DNA from: an uncultured Campylobacter sp. | Lineage (GTDB): Bacteria > Campylobacterota > Campylobacteria > Campylobacterales > Campylobacteraceae | Assembly (NCBI RefSeq): GCF_937973075.1 | Contig: NZ_CALBWL010000057.1 | Coordinates: 1-29,608, forward strand | Reading direction: 5' to 3' | Length of the DNA stretch: 29,608 nucleotides | Shown here: positions 17,510 to 25,746 of the stretch, one piece after another | Position numbering within the stretch: the stretch's first letter is position 1 | Layout: the number at the start of each line of letters is the position of its first letter | The notes under the pieces: model-generated | Told to the model about the DNA's origin: nothing | The model's input: only the letters and a program-made list of their open reading frames with translations | Database searches by the model: none | Translations under genes and position numbers: made by a program

Positions 17510-17941
17510 ATGAAAAAAGAGGAAAAAGAGAGCGCCGTAAGATTTAGCATTTCGCTGCCGACGAAGCTTTTTGAGGATCTCGATGAGATGGTGCGCGCCA
17601 AGCAATACCTAAGCCGCAGCGAGTTTATCCGCGATCTGATCCGCGAAAAGATGGTCGAGGGCGTGCTTCACGGAGATAGCGACGAGGACTGCGTGGGCGT
17701 GCTTTGCATCGCGTATGATCATCACCAAAGCGATCTGATCGAGCAGCTCGTAGAGATCGAGCACCACGCAAACATCACCATCATCAGCACCAGCCACTTT
17801 CACATCGACGAGCGCCACTGCTTCGAGGAGATCACGATGCGGGATAAAATTTCAAAGATCGAGCGGCTCAGCGCCAAAATCGGCGCGCTGAAAGGGGTGA
17901 AATTTTCCAAGCTCGTAAACGCGGTAATCACCGAAGCGTAG
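17510..17941 (+). CDS. nikR: Nickel-responsive regulator NikR
   Basis: A 143-residue ribbon-helix-helix plus ACT-domain repressor that senses nickel. The DNA-binding part is residues ~9-50 (VRFSISLPTKLFEDLDEMV, SRSEFIRDLIREKM). The high-affinity nickel ligands line up exactly with the known NikR pattern: His85, His96, His98 and Cys104 (HFHIDERHC). Length is normal. It sits between hypF and hypB in the hydrogenase maturation set, so control of nickel uptake and possibly of hydrogenase genes is likely. I found no convincing NikR operator in the window. Confidence 0.96.
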   Translation: MKKEEKESAVRFSISLPTKLFEDLDEMVRAKQYLSRSEFIRDLIREKMVEGVLHGDSDEDCVGVLCIAYDHHQSDLIEQLVEIEHHANITIISTSHFHIDERHCFEEITMRDKISKIERLSAKIGALKGVKFSKLVNAVITEA

Positions 17942-18642
17942 GGCTTTTACGCATTTTTAAAAACAGCGCGTCGCGCTAAATTTGCGCGCTTCTATTCGTG
18001 CGCTTTTAAAATTTAAACGCAGCGTCTGCGCGCGGCGGCAAATAAAATTTGTTTAAATTTACGCGACGAACGCTAGCGCGAAATTTAGAAATTTTAATTG
18101 AAAAGCGCTCTTGCCGCGGGTTTAAATTTACGCATTGGCGCGAGAATGGCGTAGCAACTCGCGACTAATTTTATAAGGCGTCGCGCTTTCGTGCAGTATT
18201 TGTAAAACCGAGCTAGCGTAAAATCGATATGAAAACGGCCGCCGCGTTGATGTTCGCCACGCCGTAGAGTACGCGCGAGATTGTAGAGCGCCGGTAAAAT
18301 CCGCTTGCAAGCCCTAAACTCCGCGGTTTATTCTTGCGGCGACTTTTGTATTGTTTTGAACCACCGCACCGCCGCGCAAGCCCTAAATTTACGGCGCGCG
18401 ACTTTGTGTAATCTGTGAACAGCCGATTAAATTTAAAACAGCGTCTTTGCTCGCTAGCTTTAAAATTTGCGGCAGCCTTCATAAACAACGCATAAAATTT
18501 AGATAAAACTAAAGCGCGTAAATTTCAAGCCTCATTAAATTTCATAAAATTTCGCACTTCGATATAAAATTTATCAAATTTACGCAGCTTAAAGCAAAAA
18601 CGTGGTATTTTACACGCAAAATTTATTTTCCAAGGATAAAAA
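17942..18642. other. Intergenic region between nikR and hypB
   Basis: About 700 bases with no convincing gene. It is built of alternating GCGC-rich and AAATTT-rich words, with a degenerate direct repeat at 18307-18405. A 91-codon minus-strand frame (18213-18488) is Arg/Ser-rich and looks like a by-product of the repeat. The AAGGAT ribosome site of hypB is at the end. Confidence 0.55.
18307..18405. repeat. Degenerate direct repeat
   Basis: GCAAGCCCTAAA occurs at 18307-18318 and again at 18376-18387. GCGACTTT follows each copy, at 18339-18346 and 18398-18405. The spacing between copies differs (69 and 59 bases), so this is a decayed duplication. Confidence 0.5.
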
Positions 18643-19464
18643 ATGTGTAAAGATTGCGGCTGTTCAGTAGGACACACTCATGACGCTCATTCGCACGAGC
18701 ATCTCCATACCCACGCGGACGGCACCGTCCACTCCCACGCTCATATGCACGAGGCGGGGATCGATCATGAGCACGACGCGCACGATCACGTCCACGCAAA
18801 TGTCGCTATTAGCGACGCCAAGACGATCGAGGTGATGAGTAAAATTTTAAGCGCCAACGACGAGGAGGCCGCTCACAACAGAGCCCATTTTGACGAGGAT
18901 AAAATTTTATGTTTAAATTTGATGAGTAGCCCCGGTAGCGGCAAGACGACGCTGCTTGAGGCGACTATCAAAAGCGGCAAATTTAAAATCGGCGTCATCG
19001 AGGGCGATCTAGAGACTAACCGCGACGCCGATCGCATCATAAAAGCAGGCGCGCAGGCCCATCAGATCAGCACAGGCGAGACCTGCCATCTGGACGCCTT
19101 TATGGTTCACGAGGGGCTACATCATATCGATACTAAAAATTTAGATCTTGTTTTCATAGAAAACGTCGGAAACCTCGTCTGCCCTGCGGCATTTGACGTG
19201 GGCGCGCACCTGAACGTGGTGCTTCTAAGCGTGCCCGAGGGCAGCGATAAAATCGCAAAATACCCCGTGATATTTCGCCGCGCAGACTGCGTCGTAATCA
19301 CTAAAACCGCGCTGCTACCGCATTTTGACTTCGATATGGAGGAGGTGGTGCGCGAGGTACACAAACTCAATCCGAAAGCCGACGTCATCGCTCTTGATAG
19401 TAAAAGCGGCGAGGGCGTGGAAAAATGGCTGAAATTCCTACAATACAAGAAGGAATTTCGTTAA
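18643..19464 (+). CDS. hypB: Nickel-binding GTPase HypB with His-rich N-terminus
   Basis: This 273-residue protein delivers nickel to the hydrogenase large subunit with HypA. The N-terminus has the CxxCGC nickel site (Cys2, 5, 7), then 16 His between residues 11 and 51, a nickel-storage type of tail. The P-loop is SSPGSGKTT (Gly98-Lys101-Thr), followed by EGDLETNRDADRI, the TGETCHLD metal-site Cys-His, and IENVGNLVCPA. The guanine-specificity motif, normally NKxD, reads TKTA (residues 220-223), so the Asp is missing. The rest of the fold looks intact. hypC begins inside the stop codon (TAATG), indicating translational coupling. Confidence 0.95.
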   Translation: MCKDCGCSVGHTHDAHSHEHLHTHADGTVHSHAHMHEAGIDHEHDAHDHVHANVAISDAKTIEVMSKILSANDEEAAHNRAHFDEDKILCLNLMSSPGSGKTTLLEATIKSGKFKIGVIEGDLETNRDADRIIKAGAQAHQISTGETCHLDAFMVHEGLHHIDTKNLDLVFIENVGNLVCPAAFDVGAHLNVVLLSVPEGSDKIAKYPVIFRRADCVVITKTALLPHFDFDMEEVVREVHKLNPKADVIALDSKSGEGVEKWLKFLQYKKEFR

Positions 19465-19745
19465 TGTGCCTTTCAATCCCTTCAAAAATCATCTCGATCG
19501 ACGAAAATAATTTCGCGACCGTAGAGACTCTGGGCGTGCGCCGCGGCGTGAGCTTGGATCTGCTTCCCGAGCCCGCGGCGGTCGGGGAGTACGTGCTGAT
19601 CCACGTGGGCTTTGCGATGGAGAAGATCGATACGCAGCGAGCGAAGGAGAGTATCGAAATTTATGAGCAGATCGCAAAGCAGATGAGGACGGAAGAGGGC
19701 TTGGTGTATGAAAGCATGGAGCCGCGAGCGGGCACAGAGAATTAA
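19464..19745 (+). CDS. hypC: Hydrogenase maturation chaperone HypC
   Basis: A 93-residue HypC/HupF chaperone. The start is the ATG at 19464, sharing one base with the hypB stop, because the family always begins Met-Cys (MCLSIPSKI) and Cys2 is the functional residue that binds the Fe(CN)2CO unit and the large-subunit precursor. GEYVLIHVGFAMEKID is the conserved core. AAGGA ~11 bases upstream is the ribosome site. It works with HypD, encoded 35 bases downstream. Confidence 0.95.
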   Translation: MCLSIPSKIISIDENNFATVETLGVRRGVSLDLLPEPAAVGEYVLIHVGFAMEKIDTQRAKESIEIYEQIAKQMRTEEGLVYESMEPRAGTEN

Positions 19746-19780
19746 AGCGGCTTGTAAACCCGTAAAATTTAAGGTAAATA

Positions 19781-20878
19781 ATGGATCTAATCAAGGATTT
19801 TAGGGATAAAGAGCTGATTTTAGCACTTAGCAAGCTGATAATTTCTAAAAGCAAAAAGCCGCTAAACATCATGGAGATTTGCGGCGGACACACGCACTCG
19901 ATCATGAAATTCGGCCTTCCGAGCCTGGTCGGCAAAAATATAAAATTTATCCACGGCCCGGGCTGTCCGGTGTGCGTGATGCCGCGCAGTCGCATCGACG
20001 AGGCGATCAAGCTCGCCGCGATGCCGCAGAGTATTTTTTGCACTCTAGCAGACATGCTTCGCGTGCCCGGCTCTCGCACCAGCTTGCAGAAGCTACGCGG
20101 CGAAGGGCACGACATCAGAGCGCTTTATAGCCCGCTTGATTGCATAAAGATCGCGCAGGAAAATCCGCAAAAAACGGTGATATTTTTTGCGATCGGCTTT
20201 GAGACAACGACGCCGATGAGCGCCGTGCTGATCGATAAGGCGCTAAGCTTGGGGCTAAAAAATCTCTTTTTTCACATCAACCACGTAACGGTGCCCGCTC
20301 CCGTGCGAGCGATCTTAGACGACGCCGACGTGCAGATAGACGCGTTTTTAGGGCCTAGCCACGTAAGCGTGATCACCGGCGCGAAGGTCTACGAGAGCAT
20401 CGCGCACGACTACAAAAAACCGATCGCCGTAAGCGGGTTTGAGCCGCTTGATATAATGGCGGGCGTGCTAAATTTGGTCGAGCAGCAAAACGCCGGCACC
20501 TACGAGGTTTTCAACGAATACGAGCGCGTCGTAAAAGAGGACGGCAACCAAAAAGCGCAGAATTTAATAGATAAATATTTTGAAATTTGCGATTTTCCGT
20601 GGCGAGGGCTCGGCGAAATTCCAAAAAGCGGCATGAAGTTGCGCCCGCAGTACGCGGCGCTGGATGCCAGGGTGCAGTTTGATTGCAGCGTACAGAGCGC
20701 TCCCGAGAGCAAGGCCTGTATCTGCGGCGAAATTTTACGCGGCAAAAAAAGCCCCTATGATTGCAAGGTTTTCGGCAAGCACTGCACACCGCAAAACCCG
20801 ATAGGATCGTGCATGGTCTCAAGCGAAGGGGCGTGCGCGGCGTACTATAAATACGGCGACGTCAAAAACGCGGGTTAA
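19781..20878 (+). CDS. hypD: Hydrogenase maturation iron-sulfur protein HypD
   Basis: The 365-residue scaffold protein on which the Fe(CN)2CO group is assembled, together with HypC. Conserved motifs are MEICGGHTHS (Cys34), GPGCPVC (Cys62, Cys65) and GFETTTP, and the C-terminal [4Fe-4S] region has CICGEILRGKKSPYDC and FGKHCTP. Length is normal, and unlike HydD, HypF, HypE and HypA it carries no low-complexity insertion. The AAGG ribosome site lies 7 bases before the ATG. Confidence 0.96.
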   Translation: MDLIKDFRDKELILALSKLIISKSKKPLNIMEICGGHTHSIMKFGLPSLVGKNIKFIHGPGCPVCVMPRSRIDEAIKLAAMPQSIFCTLADMLRVPGSRTSLQKLRGEGHDIRALYSPLDCIKIAQENPQKTVIFFAIGFETTTPMSAVLIDKALSLGLKNLFFHINHVTVPAPVRAILDDADVQIDAFLGPSHVSVITGAKVYESIAHDYKKPIAVSGFEPLDIMAGVLNLVEQQNAGTYEVFNEYERVVKEDGNQKAQNLIDKYFEICDFPWRGLGEIPKSGMKLRPQYAALDARVQFDCSVQSAPESKACICGEILRGKKSPYDCKVFGKHCTPQNPIGSCMVSSEGACAAYYKYGDVKNAG

Positions 20879-21063
20879 ATTTTGCGCGCGGTATCCGACT
20901 AGCAGAGCGTAAATTTCAAAAATAAGTCATGCTTTAAAATTTTAACCGAAGTAAAACGTCGCGCTAAAGCTTTGCTTTAAAAATTTAGTGCGATGCCTTA
21001 ACAGCACAGCTTTTGGCTACGAAATGTAAGCTTTAAATTTAAAACCGAGTGAAAAGGAAAAAT

Positions 21064-22272
21064 TTGAACGAAACTATACTTTTAAGCCACGGCGGCGGCG
21101 GCGAGGAGATGAATAGGCTCATCAACGAGACGATCTTTGCGGCGTTTGATAATGAAATTTTACGCGCGAACAACGACAGCGCGATACTAAATTTAAATTT
21201 AGACGATTTAAATTTAGATGCCAGGCCAAATTTTGATCGCGCGGCGCCGAGCTCTGCTTTGAATTCGGCGGCGAGCTCTAGCGGCGAGCTAGCTTTCAGC
21301 ACCGATAGTTTCGTGGTCACGCCGCTGTTTTTTAACGGCGGTGACATCGGCAAGATCGCCGTTTGCGGCACCGTCAACGACCTTGCGATGGTGGGCGCAA
21401 AGCCGCTGTTTTTAAGCTGTGCGCTCATCATCGAGGAGGGGCTCAGCCTAAGCGAACTGCGACGCATCCTGGACTCGATGGCGAGCACCGCGCGAAGCTG
21501 CGGCGTTCGCATCGTTTGCGGCGACACGAAGGTCGTACCGCGGGGCAAATGCGATAAAATTTTCATCAACACCAGCGGCATCGGCCGTGTTTTGCGACCT
21601 GCGCGCGTACAAAACATCAAAGCGGGTGCAAAAATCCTCCTTAGCGGCGACATCGGGCGGCACGGGGCGGTGATACTCGCGGCGCGCGACGAGATCGCGC
21701 TAAGCAGCGAGCTGCAAAGCGACTGCAGACCGCTTTGCGCTGCGGTCGAAAAGCTGATCTTGCAAGGCGTGAAGATCCAGGCGATGCGAGATGCGACGCG
21801 CGGCGGACTCAGCGCGGTTTTGAACGAATTCGCAAACTCTAGCGGGCTTGAATTTTTGGTGCGCGAAGAGGATATCAAAATCAGCGACGAAGTAGTGGGC
21901 GTGTGCGAACTGCTGGGCTTCGAGCCGTACGAGCTTGCAAACGAAGGCACTTTCGTAGCGATCGTAGAAGATGATGCCGAGGCGGATAGAGCGCTTGAGA
22001 TACTGCGCGAATTTGACGCAAATGCCGCAATCATCGGCGAGGTGCGCGAAGTAGGGCACGCTAAAGGCGAATTTAAGGGCGCTTTGACGCCTAAACTTGG
22101 TGCGCGGGACGAATCTACGGGTGCAAACGATATAGATGCGGCGTCAGAAAATAGGGCGGGGCAATTTCAAACTCCGCATGCGGCAAAAGGGCGAGTGATT
22201 TTGCAAAACGCCTACGGCTCGCAGCGATTTTTGGAGCTTCCGAAAGGCGAGCTGCTGCCACGGATTTGTTAA
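21064..22272 (+). CDS. hypE: Hydrogenase maturation protein HypE with two small insertions
   Basis: HypE dehydrates the carbamoyl group on its C-terminal Cys to the cyanide ligand. I start it at TTG 21064 (402 residues, LNETILLSHGGGGEEM), with AAAAGGAAA at 21052-21060 as ribosome site, over the GTG at 21049, which lies upstream of that site. The AIR-synthase-like core motifs ELAFSTDSFVV, GGDIGKIAVCGTVNDLAM and GDTKVVPRG are present. It ends in Pro-Arg-Ile-Cys, the modified tail. The usual length is ~325-340. Extra material lies near nt 21185-21290 (Asn/Leu/Asp then Ala/Ser-rich) and near 22095-22190. Confidence 0.95.
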   Translation: MNETILLSHGGGGEEMNRLINETIFAAFDNEILRANNDSAILNLNLDDLNLDARPNFDRAAPSSALNSAASSSGELAFSTDSFVVTPLFFNGGDIGKIAVCGTVNDLAMVGAKPLFLSCALIIEEGLSLSELRRILDSMASTARSCGVRIVCGDTKVVPRGKCDKIFINTSGIGRVLRPARVQNIKAGAKILLSGDIGRHGAVILAARDEIALSSELQSDCRPLCAAVEKLILQGVKIQAMRDATRGGLSAVLNEFANSSGLEFLVREEDIKISDEVVGVCELLGFEPYELANEGTFVAIVEDDAEADRALEILREFDANAAIIGEVREVGHAKGEFKGALTPKLGARDESTGANDIDAASENRAGQFQTPHAAKGRVILQNAYGSQRFLELPKGELLPRIC

Positions 22273-22344
22273 ATTTGCGTGCAAATTCGGCAAATTTAAG
22301 CCTAAATTTCAGACGTATTTTTAAATTTACAACAAAATTTCGTA

Positions 22345-22350
22345 TAGAAT
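22345..22350 (+). promoter_or_regulatory. -10 box upstream of hypA
   Basis: TAGAAT at 22345-22350, inside a small inverted repeat CGTAT-AGA-ATACG (22341-22353), 30 bases before the hypA ATG. The same TAGAAT hexamer precedes hydA. hypA may therefore have its own promoter in addition to read-through from hypE. Confidence 0.4.
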
Positions 22351-22380
22351 ACGGCGCGGCCGTAAAATTTAGAGGAAAAA

Positions 22381-22941
22381 ATGCATGAACTATCGATCGT
22401 AGCGGATCTTGTGGCACTATGTGAAAAGGCGCTAAACGCTGAAAAAGCAAAGAAAAAAGGCGTGACTGAGCAGCAGGGCGATAAAAATAGCTGCGACATC
22501 GCAAATACCGCCAATGAAAATACGAATTCCGCGAATACTGGCATGGGCACCGAGAATACCGAAAATACGGGCGTTGCAGATACGAACCTAAACGACAAAA
22601 GCGGCGATTTTTATAAAAATTTAGATGCGAAACCACAGGCGTCTTACGATGCATTTGGTTCGAAAAGTCCACAGATAAGGGAGCTGCACGTAAAAATAGG
22701 GCGACTAAGCGGCGTAGAAGCGCATTACTTGCAAAACTGCTACGAAGTCTTTCGTACAGGCACCGTCTGCGAAAATGCGGATCTCATCATCCATACCCAA
22801 GAAATCGTCGTAAAATGCAAAAACTGCGGTTTTAGCGGGGATTTGACGCAGAACGACTTTTCTTGTCCGAGCTGCAAAAGCTCCGAAATCAGCGTAATCG
22901 ACGGCGAGGATATGTATCTAATGCGCCTGGTTATTGAATAA
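22381..22941 (+). CDS. hypA: Nickel metallochaperone HypA with an internal insertion
   Basis: HypA hands nickel to the hydrogenase precursor with HypB. It begins MHELSIV, so the nickel ligands Met1-His2-Glu3 are present. The zinc site is KCKNC and CPSC. The family is ~115 residues and this protein has 186. An Asn/Thr/Glu/Lys-rich segment of ~75 residues (nt ~22435-22665) separates helix 1 (LVALCEKALNAEK) from the strand RELHVKIGRLSGVE. The AGAGGA ribosome site is well placed. It is the last gene of the hyp set. Confidence 0.94.
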   Translation: MHELSIVADLVALCEKALNAEKAKKKGVTEQQGDKNSCDIANTANENTNSANTGMGTENTENTGVADTNLNDKSGDFYKNLDAKPQASYDAFGSKSPQIRELHVKIGRLSGVEAHYLQNCYEVFRTGTVCENADLIIHTQEIVVKCKNCGFSGDLTQNDFSCPSCKSSEISVIDGEDMYLMRLVIE

Positions 22942-23519
22942 AAGAGGGCGTTTTTAGGCGCATAACTTCTCCGTATTTCAAATTTAAACTCCTTACCATA
23001 AGCGAAATTTCATTTCCACTCAATTCAGATATTTATCTATTTTAATTCTTGCAGAAAGCACATCGTCTTGCTGATTTCATTTGAAGTCACATAAATTATC
23101 AAATAGAAATTATATATAAAAATTCTTCTAATAAAAACCATTAAAAAAACAACAAATGCGTTAAAAATACATGAAATTATTCATATAATTATACGTGAAT
23201 TTCGTATTAGATTTTTACTTGAAAATTATAGTTTTCAATATAAAATACCTAGAATTATAGTGCTTTTGCTCCAAAAAATTGAAAAATGATGAACTACTGA
23301 TATATATTTTCCTATTAATGATTTCTATGTAGTAAGCGATTTATAAAAATGAATTTTTTGATTTTATTAATTTTTGCATCATTTCCATAAATTTTATGAA
23401 CGTATTTGTTTAAATTATAATAAGCTTATTGTATCGCCCTATTTTGTATCTAAATTTGCAACATTAAATTCAATACAAATCATACTTATATTTTGCATTA
23501 ATTTAATATTGTAGTAGTA

Positions 23520-23548
23520 TTGACAATGATTATCTCATCTGATATAAT
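23520..23548 (+). promoter_or_regulatory. Canonical sigma-70 promoter of the TonB receptor gene
   Basis: TTGACA (23520-23525), exactly 17 bases, then TATAAT (23543-23548). A perfect -35 is unusual for Campylobacter, whose promoters generally lack one. The start codon at 23585 is 36 bases downstream of the -10. Confidence 0.7.
23521..23535. promoter_or_regulatory. Fur-like operator overlapping the -35 box
   Basis: TGACAAT-G-ATTATCT matches the 7-1-7 Fur consensus TGATAAT-n-ATTATCA with two mismatches. It covers most of the -35 box and the first part of the spacer, where a bound repressor would block RNA polymerase. This points to iron control of the receptor. Confidence 0.55.
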
Positions 23549-23584
23549 AACGCGAAAATTTTATCAGATTTTAGGAGTTAAATT

Positions 23585-25712
23585 TTGAAAGTTTTTACTC
23601 TCTCTCTCTCTCTCTGAAGCTGCAGCCGCCCTACTTTTATTGAGCGCCGCAAATCCAGCCATAGCCGACGAGCAAACTAAGCAAAGCGTAAATCTCGGCG
23701 AAGTAGAAGTTACCGCAAACAAAATAAGTGAAAATTTAAAGGATGTGCCACAAAGTATCAGCGTCGTAAGTGATACTGAGCTACAAGAACGAGAAGTCAA
23801 AAACGTCGAGGAGCTGGTCAAAACTATGCCAAACATTACCGGTGTAGGCGGAATGTATGAGGGCATCAGTACACGAGGACTCAATCCTTCGATATATACG
23901 AGTTCTAACCCCGTTACGGTCTATGTCGGCGGCGTAGCGCAAAGCAACAAAGACGCAGCCTATATCCCCGTTACAAATATCGATCACGTCGAGGTTTTAC
24001 GAGGTCCTAGCAGTGCGATCTACGGTAAAGACTCAATCGGCGGCATCATCAATATCGTTTTAAAAGAACCGACTAACGAGTGGAGTGGCAGCGTCGGCGC
24101 CGAATACGGCTCGCACAAATACATGCTAGGTCTTTTTGAAACCAGCGGCGCGCTGATTGATGATAAACTATTTTTAGGCTTAAACGGCTCGGCGTCCAAA
24201 GAAAACGGCTGGATCATCAACGATCTAAACGGCGATAAAGCCAACGACAAGAAAAATTACAATTTCGGACTAAATTTAAAGATAGTGCCGACCGATCGTT
24301 TTACGATTAAAATTTACGGCGACCTTTTTCACCGCCAGGACGACTCGCTCGACGAGCTTTTTATCCCAAAATCGAGATTTGGCAATATCTCAAAAAGCGA
24401 AGCCAAGCATATAAACTTAGAAACTCCCGCCCGCGTAAAGCAAACCTCTAGTTCGGGAGCGTTAGATCTAAAATATGAATTTGACAAATTTGACGTGACC
24501 TCGGCTACGACCTTTCGTAGAGCCAAAAAAGACGGGCTTTACGACGAGGATTTTGGTAGTAAAATAACCTATCTCGATCCCGATCACTACGGGCTAGTTA
24601 CATTTTTAAATTCTAAAAATGATACCTTCTCCGAGGAACTTAGATTTAGTAGCAATGACGAGCAAAGCTTCAAATGGGTCGGCGGGCTTTATTACGAAAA
24701 CGAAAAGCAAGTCTTCGGCCCGATCGGCGATCAATACGGCGACGGCGGCGGTAGGACGATAGTCGAGGATTGGCCTTCGGTCAATCGTGCGCAGACGGCA
24801 TCAGTATTCGGTCAGATCATCTATCCGATCACGAGTAAATTTGACGCTACGCTTGGCGGCAGGTATCAGCAGATCAGAAAACACACAAAGGTCGATTATT
24901 TTTCATATGAGCTAGGACACAATCCCGGTGCGCCCGCGTTTTCGATGGACGAAAAAGCGACATTTAGGACGTTTTTGCCAAAAATCGCACTTGGATACGA
25001 TATCACCGACGAGCTAAATATTTATGCGATGTATTCGAAGGGCTATCTAGCCGGCGGTTTTAATTTCTACACCACCGGCGGCAGTAGAGAGGATAATAAA
25101 TTTGACGCACAGACGAGCGATGACTACGAGATCGGCGTAAAGGGTTCGTATGAGAGCTTTAGATTTTCTACCGCGCTATTTTATATGGACATCAAGGGCA
25201 CTCATATATTTTACACTGACCCCAATAACCCCAACATCTACTCGACCGCAAACGCCGATAAATCAAAATCTATGGGCGTGGAATTTGAAGGCGTCGCAAA
25301 AGCGAGCAAGGAGCTTGATATAAATTTAGCCGCGAGTCTGCTAAAGACCAAATACGGAGATTATATCAACAAAGACGGCACGAATAATAAAGGTAATAAA
25401 ATCGAGAAAAACCCCGAGTATAAGCTCTCTTTGGGCGCGTCATACTACGCTCCGATGGGAATTTATACAAGACTGGACGGAAATATGATAGGCAAGACCT
25501 ACTTCGATGCTCAAAATAAGCTAGCCCAAAAGAGCTATTTTACGGCGGATGCAAAAGTAGGCTACCTAAAAGATGGCTTTGATGTGTATTTTTACGTCAA
25601 AAATTTGACCGACAAAGAGTATTTCTCGCACATACGCGACAGAGCGAGTAATGTATTAGTCACCTATGGCAAAGGCAGAACGCTCGGCGTCGGCGTAAGA
25701 TATAGTTTTTAA
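23585..25712 (+). CDS. TonB-dependent outer-membrane receptor, probably phase-variable (OFF here)
   Basis: A ligand-gated outer-membrane transporter of the siderophore/metal type. AGGAG 7 bases upstream marks TTG 23585 as the start. That frame reads MKVFTLSLSL and stops at TGA 23615, because the (CT)9 tract puts the rest out of frame. With (CT)10 the frames join into a 709-residue precursor with signal peptide core AAAALLLLSAANPAIA, cleaved before Asp. The main frame without a signal can only start at TTG 23640 (690 residues). The plug domain follows (VPQSISVVS, VEVLRGPSSAIYGKDSIGG), then a 22-strand-type barrel ending in VGVRYSF with terminal Phe. Substrate is unknown. Neighbours are a DUF4198 protein and a metal-type binding protein. 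Confidence 0.85.
23598..23615 (+). repeat. CT dinucleotide tract, (CT)9, contingency repeat
   Basis: Nine uninterrupted CT units within the signal-peptide coding region of the TonB receptor. Loss or gain of units shifts the frame: lengths of 7, 10 or 13 units connect the TTG start to the receptor, and 9 does not. Similar CT tracts in the signal-sequence region switch outer-membrane protein genes such as oipA and hopZ of H. pylori. Confidence 0.85.
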
Positions 25713-25746
25713 ATTTAGTAAATTTTATTAAAAGAAAGGATGAAAA

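Larger units (their letters stand above)
22942..23584. other. AT-rich intergenic region before the TonB receptor gene
   Basis: No gene seen in ~640 bases. Composition is far more AT-rich than elsewhere in the window, with short palindromes such as ATGAA-ATTA-TTCAT and TATAATTATA near 23170-23200. Its 3' end carries a canonical promoter with a Fur-like site and an AGGAG ribosome site (23573-23577). Confidence 0.6.

Noticed and set aside
18213..18488. Minus-strand 91-codon frame in the nikR-hypB gap
   Set aside because: Its repeated SLGLASG/NLGLARR phrases come from the DNA direct repeat; composition is unlike real genes here.
23490..23560. NikR operator (TATWATT-N11-AATWATA type) upstream of the TonB receptor
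   Set aside because: TAATATT and nearby AT-rich words do not give the second half-site at the right spacing; the Fur-like match is clearly better.
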